The notes: generated by a model not told the origin, from the letters alone. Shown: positions 34,181-43,602, counted from the first letter of the stretch. The stretch: DNA of 62,776 bases from Oscillospiraceae bacterium (GCA_017469795.1 JAFUFT010000009.1:1-62776), one strand, 5' to 3'. Numbers and translations are program-made.

Positions 34181-35839
34181 TCAGCGCTTCATCTTGGGGT
34201 CAAAGGCGTCGCGAAGGCCATCGCCCACCAGATTAAAGGCCAGTACAGTAAGCAGGAGCAGCAGTCCGGCCGGGATCCAGATAAACCAATAAGTGGTCAG
34301 AACGAAGGTATTGTTGACGTCGTTGATGATGTTGCCCCAGGACGCAAAGGGGAACTTGACGCCCAGTCCCAGGAAGCTGAGCGTAGCTTCCGTGAGGATG
34401 GTTCCGCCGATACCCATGCTGACGGAAACGATGATCTGGGGGATCACGTTGGGAACCAGGTGCTTGAAGATCCGCCGGGAAACGCTGATGCCGAGTGCCT
34501 CTGTCGCGGTCATGAACTCCTGTTCCCGGAGAGAAAGGATCTGACCGCGAATGAGCCTAGCCATTCCGGGCCAGCCCAGGAAACCAAGAATCAGCATCAG
34601 ATAGAGCATCCGGAGCTGCGGATCCACGCTCATGGCATCCATCGCGGCGCCCAGGATGATGATCAGCGGCATGGACGGGATACAGTAGAAAATATCCACG
34701 ATACGCATGATCAGGTTGTCCACCCACTTGCCGAAGTAACCGGCAATGCCGCCGAGAATGATGCCGAGAACCGTGCTGATGATCTCAACAATAAAACCGA
34801 TAATCAGGGAGACGCGGCCGCCGTACATGAGCCGGGTCAGCATGTCCATGCCGTTCCGGTCTGTGCCAAGCCAGTGAGCCTTACTGGGATAGGAATAGGT
34901 GTCGTATACACGGGTGGCAGTTTCCTGAAGGACAGTCCACGTCTTCAGGTCGGCCCGGTATGTGATGGTGTATTCCGCTTCGACGCCGGATTCATCGGTG
35001 TAAGTGAAGACATCCTTGCCTTCCTGCAGACATTCAATCAGTTCTTCCTGGAATGCTCTGGTCAGAAAAACATCCGCCATCACAGGCTGCACCACATAAC
35101 GGCTGATAAACGCCACTTCATTGCTGCCGTCGGACACCACGCCGGTGTCATCGATGGTATAATCCATGCCGTCAGCAGAAAACGAAGTCAGCCCGTTCGT
35201 AAAGGCAAGAAGCGCCTCCGACTGGAACTCAAAGCTGAGCTTGGTCCCCTCCACGCTGGAACTGACAATATCTTTGTAGGCGAAACCCAGCGTTGTACCG
35301 TCGGAAAGCGATACGCGGTAAAGGTCCGGACCTTCCTCCGTCAGAAGGTAGTCCGTATCCTTATAGGTGAAGGAATCCTGACCCCGCTGCATTGCAAGAA
35401 TCACCTGTGCCTGAAGGACATTTCCCAGTTCCTGACCATCCGCCACGATATAGCGGAATTCTTCATTCTTCACCACACCGGCATAGTCCTTATGCTGGAC
35501 GTCCTCCCGGTAGAACTGCTGATTCTCCTGATAGGGCGTAATGATTCCGCCCAGAAAGGAAAACAGAAACATAAAAGCCAGAATGGCAAGGCCGACGACG
35601 GCGATGCGGTTCCGGAAAAAACGCTTGGCGACCATGGCTCCCGGAGAGAGAACCTTGACACGGCGGTCATCGTTGAGGGAATACTGCTCCTCCCCGTTTC
35701 CGTCGGATGAGGCGGCAGAATTCTTCACGGCTTCCTCCGTGATCTTCTTGGCATGCTGCCGCGCAACTGTTCCGGGTACATTCTGAGTCCGCAGAGGGGG
35801 ACGATCGTCCCGATTGACTTGATTCATATTGTCACTCAT
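34181..35839 (-). CDS. oppC: Peptide ABC transporter permease OppC with ~200-residue extracytoplasmic insert
   Basis: Inner-membrane permease, 552 residues against about 300 for ordinary OppC. A charged N-terminal tail (1-75) leads to membrane helix 1 (79-100). The usual short external segment is enlarged to about residues 105-318 before the conserved AHWLGTDRNGMDMLTRLMYGG; the remaining five helices and the EAA loop (EQEFMTATEALGIS) are normal. The insert holds three degenerate repeats (about 144-176, 206-246, 264-304), each with a helix-like Q-x-x-L-x-x-x-x-x-G start and a Tyr-rich strand pattern. It presumably contacts the binding protein or peptide. Confidence 0.92.
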   Translation of the reverse strand: MSDNMNQVNRDDRPPLRTQNVPGTVARQHAKKITEEAVKNSAASSDGNGEEQYSLNDDRRVKVLSPGAMVAKRFFRNRIAVVGLAILAFMFLFSFLGGIITPYQENQQFYREDVQHKDYAGVVKNEEFRYIVADGQELGNVLQAQVILAMQRGQDSFTYKDTDYLLTEEGPDLYRVSLSDGTTLGFAYKDIVSSSVEGTKLSFEFQSEALLAFTNGLTSFSADGMDYTIDDTGVVSDGSNEVAFISRYVVQPVMADVFLTRAFQEELIECLQEGKDVFTYTDESGVEAEYTITYRADLKTWTVLQETATRVYDTYSYPSKAHWLGTDRNGMDMLTRLMYGGRVSLIIGFIVEIISTVLGIILGGIAGYFGKWVDNLIMRIVDIFYCIPSMPLIIILGAAMDAMSVDPQLRMLYLMLILGFLGWPGMARLIRGQILSLREQEFMTATEALGISVSRRIFKHLVPNVIPQIIVSVSMGIGGTILTEATLSFLGLGVKFPFASWGNIINDVNNTFVLTTYWFIWIPAGLLLLLTVLAFNLVGDGLRDAFDPKMKR

Positions 35840-35855
35840 ATCGGTCCCTCCTCCC

Positions 35856-36842
35856 TTACGCGATACGTACCCGCGGATCGACCACAGCGTACAAAATGTC
35901 GGAAATCAAATTGCCAGCCAACGTCAGGATCGCAATAAACGCCAGATAGAACATGGAGAACGGAATATCTCCGCCAACCATGGCGTGATAGGACGCGTAT
36001 CCAATGCCGGGAATAGAGAACAGGGTCTCCGTAATCAGGGCACCGGAGAACAATCCGGGCAGGCTGCCGCCGATTATAGTAACCAGCGGAATCATTGTAT
36101 TGCGGAACGCATGATAATAAATCACCTTGTGCTCGCTGAGGCCCTTGGCCCGTGCGGTACGGATGTAATCCGAATTCAGCACCTCGAGCATATTGGTACG
36201 TGTATAACGCATCAGAGAACCAATGCTGATGACGACCAGCGTCAGGCACGGAAGGAACAGATGGTTTGCTTTGTCGAGGAATTTCCCCATAGCGGAAAGC
36301 TGCTCATAATTCCGTCCTACCAGACCGAACAGGTCGAACCATCCCAGCTTCACCGAGAATAGCAGTTTCAGCAGGGACGCAAAGAAAAACGTAGGCAGAG
36401 AGATGCCTGCCAAAGCCACCACGGAAATGGTGTAATCCGCCTTGGAATACTGCTTGGTCGCAGCAATAATACCCAGCGGAATAGCGATAACCACTTCAAA
36501 GAACATGGTGATCAGTCCCATAATAAAGGAAATCCAGATCGTATTATGGAATTCCTCTACCACGGGAATCGTATAATACCAGCTGTCGCCGAAGTTTCCA
36601 CGCATGAAATCTCCCAGCCAACCGAAAAAGCCCATCAAAATACCCTTATCCATGTTGTACATGGCGGTCAGCTGGGCCATCCATTCCTCATAGCTCTTGG
36701 AGCCGGGCTGTTGAGACTTGGCCCGGGCCACGTTTTCGATGTACGAGGTGGGAAGACAGCGCATCAGCGTATAAATGATGAGCATGACAAAGAAAAAAAT
36801 GATAATGGAGAGCAGGATACGCTTAATAATAAATTTTCGCAT
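35856..36842 (-). CDS. oppB: Peptide ABC transporter permease OppB
   Basis: First permease of the importer, about 328 residues with six membrane helices. Start MRKFIIKRILLSIIIF; conserved NMLEVLNSDYIRTARAKGLSEH (EAA loop) and the GALITETLFSIPGIGY motif. The reading frame is open 43 codons further upstream through the intergenic hairpins, but the ATG at 36842 begins the conserved helix. Follows the binding protein after a structured 144-base gap. Confidence 0.94.
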   Translation of the reverse strand: MRKFIIKRILLSIIIFFFVMLIIYTLMRCLPTSYIENVARAKSQQPGSKSYEEWMAQLTAMYNMDKGILMGFFGWLGDFMRGNFGDSWYYTIPVVEEFHNTIWISFIMGLITMFFEVVIAIPLGIIAATKQYSKADYTISVVALAGISLPTFFFASLLKLLFSVKLGWFDLFGLVGRNYEQLSAMGKFLDKANHLFLPCLTLVVISIGSLMRYTRTNMLEVLNSDYIRTARAKGLSEHKVIYYHAFRNTMIPLVTIIGGSLPGLFSGALITETLFSIPGIGYASYHAMVGGDIPFSMFYLAFIAILTLAGNLISDILYAVVDPRVRIA

Positions 36843-36883
36843 GAGCAGGACCTCCGTTCTTACATAATCCCCAAAACCGCACG

Positions 36884-36976
36884 GCCGCAGCCCGGAAGAC
36901 CGTCCAAAGGACGGCCCCGGCGCTGCGGCACTGTCCCCTGCTCTCTCCGCCGTCAATCGCGAAGAGAGCATTGGGA
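36884..36976. other. Two strong hairpins between the binding-protein gene and oppB
   Basis: The distal hairpin (36884-36929) pairs GCCGCAG, CCGG and CCGTCC with their complements; the proximal one (36931-36976) pairs TGTCCC and GCTCTCT. No T-run follows. Such structures often protect the upstream mRNA so that the binding protein is made in excess. Confidence 0.7.
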
Positions 36977-36986
36977 CACAGCAGAA

Positions 36987-39278
36987 TCAGTTCAGAACGG
37001 TGTTCTCGATCTCGCTCATCCAGCCGTAGAAGGTGGTGATGTCCGGAGTCACAGTGTCCAGATTTACACGCTCGGTGCTGAAGATGATGGCGTTCTGCCG
37101 CTGATAGGTGGGAACCTCCACGGCCCAGTCGATGATAATGTCAAGGCAAGCCTTGTACATGGACTTACGGTAAGTCTGATCGGTGGAAGCACGGGCGTCC
37201 AGGATCAGCTGGTTCAGCTCGGCGTCGTTGATGGCGTACTGGTAGTTGGAACCGCCGGGCTCATGGGTGTCGTCACCGGAGAAGTAGATCTGATACATAT
37301 CGGGATCCACAGTCGCCTGCCATGCGGCAGCCCACATGGCGACCTGCTGAGCGTCAAGGGCATCCCACAGCTCGGAGGAGTTGGTCAGATCCTTGATGAT
37401 CAGGTTCATGCCGATGGTCTTGAGCGCATTGCTGGCCTCGGAGAAGATCATGAAGGCAGGATGGTCGCCGGTGCCGTCGGCGGGGATCCAGGCAGTGTAC
37501 TCCAGGGAAGCGCCCTCGGGAGCCTCGGTGAGCTGGCCGTCCTTCACAGTGAAGCCGGCCTCCTCGAAGAAGCCCAGCGCAGCCTGCAGGGCAGCGTCGT
37601 AGCGCTCCTGATCGGACATGCCGGAGGTGTAGATGTCCTTGCCGTCCTTATCCACGGAGAAGGCCACACGGTAGCCGTCGTCGGCGGGCTGAGGAGCGGC
37701 CCAGGAGGTGTTGGAGATGGGATAGTTGATGACGGAAGCGCGGTCTCCATAGTAGGAGTCGATGGCCACGTCACGATAGACGCACAGAATCGTAGCAAAC
37801 GCCTTACGAAGCGCCTTGGAAGCATCGGAATCGGGCTCGCCGCCCACACTCATGACGTTGGCGTTCATGCCGATGTAGCCGTAGCCCAGGTTGTCCACGG
37901 TGTTGGTGGTGACCTTAGCGCCGTCCAGAGCGCCGCCGTTGGCAGCCTCGATGGCGGAGATGGTATCGGTGGAGAAGGAAGGATCGGTGATGTCGATGGT
38001 GCCGGTGATGACGCCGTTGAGCTTGTCGTCATCGGAGGTGCACTGCTGGAAGTTCACATACTTGGTCTTGGGAGCGCCCTTGAAGTACAGCTCGTTGGCC
38101 TCATAGTTGATCACGCCATTCTCGAACTTGATGAACTTGTAGGGGCCGGCGCCCATGGGCTGGGTGGTCTTGGAACGGACCATGCTCAAATCGCCCTTGG
38201 GGAAGCCGAAGGAGTTGTTGTCATAGTCAAACAGGCTCTTGTCGCCGTAGTAGTGCAGCGGAGCAATGGAAACACCCAGCTGATAGATCGCAGTGGCGTC
38301 GATCTGGGTCATCACAACACGCATATTATAGTCGTCGATCTTCTGAATGCCGGAGATATTGGGAGCGGACTTGCCGGTCTCAACACCGATGGCATACTTA
38401 TCGTAGTCCTCCATCAGAGAAGACAGAGAGGAACCGGCGGACTCGGTATCGCTGAGGGTGGCGTAATCGCCCTCATAGGCCTCCACCATGGTGGCGAAGA
38501 AATCAGCGGCGGTGGCGTCCTCAGGAAGCTCAAAGCCCCAGTTGGCGGCGCAGGCAGCCACGGAATCCTCGGGCGCATTGATGCCGTTGTCCTTGCAGTA
38601 ATCGACGATCTCCTGGGCAAAGGCCTCGCCGGCCTTATCCAGGCTAGCCCAGAACTCAGTCTGAGTCGCTTCGTCCCAATATTTGTAATCCGTGTTGTCT
38701 CTGCCTGCGGCAAGGATCAGGTTGTACAGGGTATCCATGCCGGAGCGATACTCCTCCATGCCCTCGATGGGCTGAGCGAACAGCGTGGAGCTGCCGTCAT
38801 AGGTAGGATCGCACAGGACATACATGGAGAAAATCACGTCGTCAATGGTCATAGGCTCGCCATCGGAGAACTTCAGGTCGTCCCGAAGTTTGAAGTCATA
38901 ATAGACGGTGCCATCGTCGTTTTCCGTGATGGTCAGATCCGCGGGGCCATAGTAGGTGTAATCTGTTCCATTGTAGTTGATGGTCTCGCCCTCGATGCCC
39001 TTCTGGATGATAGCACCGGTACGGTCGCTGGTCAGAAGGCTGACCTGCGTCATGCTCCAGGCGTCCTGGTCATAGGCAGTCTCCGAGAAGAACGGGGAGA
39101 ACTTGCTGTTGAAGGGAGAGTAGCCAACCACCAGAGGCGTGGCCTCCTCAGTTTCCGCAGCGGAAGCTACTTCAGCCGAAGAAGCTGCGGACTCAGTTTT
39201 GTCGCCACATGCCGCAAACAGGCCGATGCACATGCAAACAGCCAACAGCAATGACAACAGTTTGATCTTGTTGCTCAT
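36987..39278 (-). CDS. oppA: Peptide ABC transporter substrate-binding lipoprotein with extra domain
   Basis: Family 5 solute-binding protein, 763 residues against a usual 520-600. A signal sequence ends at the lipobox LFAACG (Cys24), followed by a Ser/Ala/Glu linker; the conserved KFSDGEPMTIDDVIFSM segment is near 136-152. An additional acidic, Ala/Asp-rich region (about 173-305) interrupts the fold between VLCDPTYDGSS and the conserved KIDDYNMRVVMTQ. It is first in the operon, with a strong AAAGGAGG site, and is probably the most abundant product. Peptide preference is unknown. Confidence 0.92.
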   Translation of the reverse strand: MSNKIKLLSLLLAVCMCIGLFAACGDKTESAASSAEVASAAETEEATPLVVGYSPFNSKFSPFFSETAYDQDAWSMTQVSLLTSDRTGAIIQKGIEGETINYNGTDYTYYGPADLTITENDDGTVYYDFKLRDDLKFSDGEPMTIDDVIFSMYVLCDPTYDGSSTLFAQPIEGMEEYRSGMDTLYNLILAAGRDNTDYKYWDEATQTEFWASLDKAGEAFAQEIVDYCKDNGINAPEDSVAACAANWGFELPEDATAADFFATMVEAYEGDYATLSDTESAGSSLSSLMEDYDKYAIGVETGKSAPNISGIQKIDDYNMRVVMTQIDATAIYQLGVSIAPLHYYGDKSLFDYDNNSFGFPKGDLSMVRSKTTQPMGAGPYKFIKFENGVINYEANELYFKGAPKTKYVNFQQCTSDDDKLNGVITGTIDITDPSFSTDTISAIEAANGGALDGAKVTTNTVDNLGYGYIGMNANVMSVGGEPDSDASKALRKAFATILCVYRDVAIDSYYGDRASVINYPISNTSWAAPQPADDGYRVAFSVDKDGKDIYTSGMSDQERYDAALQAALGFFEEAGFTVKDGQLTEAPEGASLEYTAWIPADGTGDHPAFMIFSEASNALKTIGMNLIIKDLTNSSELWDALDAQQVAMWAAAWQATVDPDMYQIYFSGDDTHEPGGSNYQYAINDAELNQLILDARASTDQTYRKSMYKACLDIIIDWAVEVPTYQRQNAIIFSTERVNLDTVTPDITTFYGWMSEIENTVLN

Positions 39279-39349
39279 TTTGTTTTTTCCTCCTTTAAAA
39301 TATTGAACACGGAATCATTTCCTTCTTCCAATGTTACACAATGTTAAAT

Positions 39350-39369
39350 CATGTCTGTTTACAGACATG
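39350..39369. promoter_or_regulatory. Palindrome CATGTCTGT-TT-ACAGACATG upstream of the opp operon
   Basis: Nine-base perfect arms with a two-base centre, about 70 bases before the binding-protein start. Too tight a loop for an RNA hairpin, so a DNA operator is more likely. No clear -35/-10 pair could be placed between it and the gene. Confidence 0.55.
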
Positions 39370-39387
39370 GAGAAGGCGTACGCCTTC

Positions 39388-39918
39388 TTATTTTTGCTTT
39401 TCTTCCCAGCTCATCCGGGAGATCCTTAGACGGGCAAGAACAAGCGCAACGCAACCGACCGCTGACAAAGCTAAAAACGCGATTCCCAGCGGCAACGAGT
39501 TCTGTTCCCGGTTGCTCAGCAGGAACAGCGTCTCACAAACGGCGGTCAAGCCGGACAAAACGGAAGCTAAAACGAGCCGTCTCGGGAGGCTCTGTGCCGC
39601 GCCGTAAAGAACCGATTCCCGGATTGGTTCACCAGCCAGGGTCAATCTTCCAAGCGCCCAAAGGACCGTAAGCAGTGCGCCGAGAGACAGCACGTAGGGA
39701 ATCTGCACATACCAGCAGCCAATCAACCCCGGCGCAGGTAGAAATCCCGCAACCAAAAGCAGCACTGCGGCGACTCCGCATAAGCCCCACAATTCACAGA
39801 TCAGCCGTTTGCGCGGGACTGTTCCGGAATATACAAACCAATCGCCGGTATAGATAAACTCTCCCGCTGCGTTCCGCGTCACATGCTCGAGTTCCGAGCG
39901 GCGCCTTCTTCCAAACAT
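39388..39918 (-). CDS. Four-helix membrane protein of unknown function
   Basis: 176 residues: a basic start (MFGRRRR), a soluble N-terminal patch with GEFIYTGDWFVYSG, then about four membrane helices (near 42-60, 68-90, 112-133, 142-162). I do not recognise the family. It starts one base after the M3 peptidase stop, so it is co-transcribed and probably co-translated with it. Confidence 0.72.
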   Translation of the reverse strand: MFGRRRRSELEHVTRNAAGEFIYTGDWFVYSGTVPRKRLICELWGLCGVAAVLLLVAGFLPAPGLIGCWYVQIPYVLSLGALLTVLWALGRLTLAGEPIRESVLYGAAQSLPRRLVLASVLSGLTAVCETLFLLSNREQNSLPLGIAFLALSAVGCVALVLARLRISRMSWEEKQK

Positions 39919-39919
39919 C

Positions 39920-41623
39920 TCAGCGGATGCCGCTCAGGTCATATTCGCTGAGCCACGTCTTCGCCTTCCGGCATACGCCCCGGAGGCACTGGGGATCAAA
40001 GGGGCTTTCCAGACCGGCATGTTGCAGCAACTCAGTAAACACCCGGCTTCCGCCCTGTTTTGTATAGGCCATGTAGCGTTCCCAGGCGGCACTCCGGTCG
40101 CTTTGAAGCATTGCCCAGAACTGCAGGGCAACGGTCTGGGCCAGGCAGTAGTCAATATAGTAGAAGGGGCTGGAGTAGATATGGGACTGCCGCTGCCAGC
40201 CCTCCCCTTCGGCATAGAACGGGATCTCCCCATCCAGCTTCATCCAGGGCATATAAACGCCAAGCAGCTCTTTCCACACCGCATGACGCTCCGTTGGAGT
40301 CATTTCCGGCTTTTCGTAGACCACGTGCTGGAAGTGATCCACCATTGTTCCGTAGGGGATAAACGTCAGTGCGCCGGCAAGATGACTGTAGCGGAACTTC
40401 CTGGCATCTCCGCCAAAAAAGTCCTCCGCCCAGGGCCATGCCATGAACTCCATGGACATGGAGTGGACCTCGCATCCTTCCATGCTGGGCCAAACCGTCT
40501 CCAGGGGGATCCGATCCCGGTTCATCCATGCCGCGAAGGCGTGTCCGGCTTCATGGGTAACGACCTCCACGTCATGTTGGGTGCCGTTGAAATTTGCAAA
40601 GATAAAGGGAACGTCATAATCCGGGATACTGGTGCAGTAGCCGCCTCCGGCCTTCCCCTCTGTGGAAAGCACATCCATCAGCTGGTCGTCCAGCATCATA
40701 CGGAAAAACTCGGATGTCTCCGGCGAAAGCTCGTCATAGAACTTTTTCCCGGCAGCAAGAATATCATCGGCGCTGCCGGCGGGTTTCGGATTGCCGGAGC
40801 GGAACTCCAGCGCAGCGTCCGCAAAGCTCAGGGGATAGCTCTTTCCCAGACGCTCCGCCTGCTCTCTGTAGACGGAATCCGCAACAGGAACCAGATACTC
40901 CACAACAGCAGCGCGGAATTTCTCCACATCTTCTTTTGTATAGCAGTTCCGGCCCATTCGGTAGTAGCCGAGCTCCGTATAACCGTCATACCCAAGCTTG
41001 CGGCCCATCGTGTCCCGAAGCTTGACAAGCTTATCGTAGATCTCATCCAGCTTCGGCTGATTGGCCTTGTACCAGCCGCCCTCAGCCTGCCACGCCGCAA
41101 GCCGGCGGGCATCATCCGGATCATTCTTAAAAGGACTGAGCTGAGACAGTGTATAGACGCCGTTCTCAAATGGAATCTGCGCCGATGCCAGAAGCTTTTC
41201 ATATTCCTGGGTCAGATCGTTTTCCTGCTGCAGTTCGGGAATGATTTCCGGCGAGAACGTCTTGAGCTGGATTTCTGCGTTGACGAACATCAGATCCCCA
41301 TACTCCGCAGCAAAATCCTTCCGGAACGGAGAATCAAGCATCGCCTTCGTCCACGTCTGGGCGTATTCCTGCAGCTCAGGCATGGCGTTGTTCCAGAACT
41401 TAACCTCCCCATCATAGAAAGCATCTCTTGTGTCGATGGTGTGACGGACTTCCGCAAGGGTCGCCTGCGTCTGGACGCTCTTATCCAGTTTTTCCTTTTC
41501 CAGAAAAACTTCTCTGGCCGTCTCATACCGGTCTGCATCTTTGAGCCGCGCGGTCAAAGCGGTCATTTCCGCAGTCAGCGCTTCGAGTTCCGGACGCTGA
41601 TAGATCATTTTGGAAAACTTCAT
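39920..41623 (-). CDS. M3-family oligoendopeptidase
   Basis: Cytosolic zinc peptidase related to PepF, cutting short peptides. The zinc site is VTHEAGHAFAAW (HExxH) with a third ligand Glu in WPSMEGCEVHSMSMEF. 567 residues, fitting the M3 oligoendopeptidase F/ M3C class. No signal peptide. It is near the peptide importer and may process peptides brought in by it, though it has its own promoter. Confidence 0.93.
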   Translation of the reverse strand: MKFSKMIYQRPELEALTAEMTALTARLKDADRYETAREVFLEKEKLDKSVQTQATLAEVRHTIDTRDAFYDGEVKFWNNAMPELQEYAQTWTKAMLDSPFRKDFAAEYGDLMFVNAEIQLKTFSPEIIPELQQENDLTQEYEKLLASAQIPFENGVYTLSQLSPFKNDPDDARRLAAWQAEGGWYKANQPKLDEIYDKLVKLRDTMGRKLGYDGYTELGYYRMGRNCYTKEDVEKFRAAVVEYLVPVADSVYREQAERLGKSYPLSFADAALEFRSGNPKPAGSADDILAAGKKFYDELSPETSEFFRMMLDDQLMDVLSTEGKAGGGYCTSIPDYDVPFIFANFNGTQHDVEVVTHEAGHAFAAWMNRDRIPLETVWPSMEGCEVHSMSMEFMAWPWAEDFFGGDARKFRYSHLAGALTFIPYGTMVDHFQHVVYEKPEMTPTERHAVWKELLGVYMPWMKLDGEIPFYAEGEGWQRQSHIYSSPFYYIDYCLAQTVALQFWAMLQSDRSAAWERYMAYTKQGGSRVFTELLQHAGLESPFDPQCLRGVCRKAKTWLSEYDLSGIR

Positions 41624-41673
41624 GCTTCCCTGCCTCCGTGATTGTTAGTACCTTGTTTGTTTTATAATGCCTT

Positions 41674-41702
41674 ATTATATTCCATCCTGCGTCATTCTGC
41701 AA
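41674..41702 (-). promoter_or_regulatory. Promoter of the M3 peptidase gene
   Basis: TTGCAG (41702-41697), 17-base spacer, TATAAT (41679-41674). Confidence 0.82.
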
Positions 41703-41723
41703 GGATTCTTCAACAAAAACCGA

Positions 41724-41749
41724 AGAAAAAAATTACCTGATATGGTAAT
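41724..41749 (-). terminator. Weak terminator after the ABC-F gene
   Basis: ATTACC/GGTAAT six-base stem followed by T7 on the minus strand, about 40 bases past the stop codon. Confidence 0.5.
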
Positions 41750-41789
41750 AATGCATAAACATCGGCAGAGGGCGCCAAGTAATGAATAT

Positions 41790-43568
41790 TTATTCCTTCT
41801 GAGTCTGGATTTGCTCCTCCAGTTCACTCAGATACATCCATCGTTCCATTTTTTCCTCCAACTTTTGTTCCAGCTCCCTCTGTTGGACTTCCAGGATCTC
41901 CAGCGCCTCATAATCGGTTGCGGACCGCTCTGTTTCCTCCGCCAGAGCATGGAGCTGATCCTCCAGCGCACGGATCTCCCCTTCTATTCGCTCGTACTCC
42001 AACTGCTCCTTGTAGGAAAACCGCAGCTGCCGCTGCTTTGGAGCAGCCGGTTCTTTCTTTTCGCGTTTTTCCCGGTTTTCATTTTCATACGACGGACGCT
42101 TTTCCAGATAATCTCCATAGCCTCCGGTATATCGGATCACGGTACCGTCATCCTCCACCGCAAAGATCTGATTCACAACTTTGTCCAGGAAATACCGGTC
42201 GTGGCTGACAGCAATCACGATCCCGTCAAAAGCAGTCAGGTAATCCTCCAGGATCGTCAGGGTCTCAATATCCAGATCATTGGTGGGTTCATCGAGGAGC
42301 AGAACGTTGGGCGAGCTCATCAGGACGCCAAGCAGATAGAGCCGTCTTCGTTCTCCTCCGCTCAGGGCGCCGATCCGGCTGTACTGCAGATTTCCGTCAA
42401 ACAGAAACCGTTCCAGCATCTGACTTGCTGTGAAGTTCCCCTCTCGCGTGCGGATCGATGGGGCGATTTCATGGATATAGTCATAAGGACGCTGATCCGG
42501 ATCAAGCTCCCGTCCCTCCTGGGAAAAATAACCGATCCTGACGGTTTCGCCGACCAGCACGTCACCCTGATCCGGCGGGAAAACCCCGGCGATCAGATTG
42601 AGAAACGTAGACTTCCCCGCACCGTTTCGTCCAACGATGCCGATCCGGTCATCCCGAAGGAACTGATAAGAAAAGGGACGCAGGACCGTCCGGCCTTCGA
42701 AGGACTTGGAAACCGACTGCAGCTCCACGGTCTTTTTCCCCAGCCGGGCGCTACCCGCCGCCATCTGAGTCTGCAGCTGGATTTCAGGCGATTCCATCGC
42801 TTTGAGCTCCTCATAACGTCGGATCCGGTCCTTGGCTTTGGTTCCTCTGGCCTGTGGACCGCGGATGATCCACTGGTATTCCCGGCGGAGAAGCGTCTGC
42901 CGTTTCCGCTCTGCAGCCAGAGCGTAATCGTAGCGCTGCTGACGGAGCTCAAGGTATCTGGAATAGTTGGCCTCATAGGTGTACAGCTTCCCCCGGTCCA
43001 CCTCCAGGATCCGATTGCAGACCCGCTCCAGGAAATAACGGTCATGTGTGACCATGAGCAATCCGCCGCGGAACTTCTCCAGCCACTGCTCCAGCCACTC
43101 CACCATAAACGCATCCAGGTGATTCGTTGGTTCATCCAGGATCAGAACATCCGCAGGATGGATCAGCGCGGTGGCCAGAGCTACCCGCTTGCGCTGTCCC
43201 CCGGAAAGCGCTCCGATCTTCAGCCCAGGATCCGACAGGCCAAGCCGCGTCAGCATGGTCTTCGCCTCATACTCCTTCAATTCCCGGAATTCTGCGGGAA
43301 ACCCGAGAAACACCTGCTCAAGTACTGTCGCATCACTGTCCATCTCCGGGTTTTGCCGGAGAAAACTGACCTGAACATTTGGATCGAAGCTGACTTTGCC
43401 CTCATCCGGATCCTCCGCTCCGGCACAGATTCGAAGAAGGGTGCTTTTCCCCGTCCCATTGATCCCGATCACGCCGATTTTATCTCCCGATTCCAGATAC
43501 AGGCTCACATCTTCCAAAAGCGTCTTTATCCCATAGTTTTTGCTGATATGTTCCGCTGACAGTAGCAT
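41790..43568 (-). CDS. ABC-F family ATPase (Uup-like)
   Basis: Soluble protein with two ABC domains and no membrane helices, 592 residues. Walker A motifs GINGTGKST and GRNGAGKST, signatures LSGGQRKRVALA and LSGGERRRLYLL, and an inter-domain linker with arginine-rich YQWIIRGPQARGTKAKDRIRR. A C-terminal coiled coil (about 515-585) is Uup-like, suggesting a ribosome or nucleic-acid role rather than antibiotic resistance. Monocistronic. Confidence 0.92.
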   Translation of the reverse strand: MLLSAEHISKNYGIKTLLEDVSLYLESGDKIGVIGINGTGKSTLLRICAGAEDPDEGKVSFDPNVQVSFLRQNPEMDSDATVLEQVFLGFPAEFRELKEYEAKTMLTRLGLSDPGLKIGALSGGQRKRVALATALIHPADVLILDEPTNHLDAFMVEWLEQWLEKFRGGLLMVTHDRYFLERVCNRILEVDRGKLYTYEANYSRYLELRQQRYDYALAAERKRQTLLRREYQWIIRGPQARGTKAKDRIRRYEELKAMESPEIQLQTQMAAGSARLGKKTVELQSVSKSFEGRTVLRPFSYQFLRDDRIGIVGRNGAGKSTFLNLIAGVFPPDQGDVLVGETVRIGYFSQEGRELDPDQRPYDYIHEIAPSIRTREGNFTASQMLERFLFDGNLQYSRIGALSGGERRRLYLLGVLMSSPNVLLLDEPTNDLDIETLTILEDYLTAFDGIVIAVSHDRYFLDKVVNQIFAVEDDGTVIRYTGGYGDYLEKRPSYENENREKREKKEPAAPKQRQLRFSYKEQLEYERIEGEIRALEDQLHALAEETERSATDYEALEILEVQQRELEQKLEEKMERWMYLSELEEQIQTQKE

Positions 43569-43602
43569 AATTCTGTTCCTTCCCAGGTTAGTATTCTGTT
43601 AC

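Noticed and set aside
36546..39254. 902-codon plus-strand open frame opposite the peptide-binding protein
   Set aside because: Mirror of a strongly coding minus-strand gene; its Gly/Val/His bias is what an antisense frame of high-GC coding DNA gives.
41790..43568. Antibiotic-resistance role for the ABC-F protein
   Set aside because: The C-terminal coiled coil is Uup-like and the gene stands in a housekeeping setting, so a resistance call is not supported.
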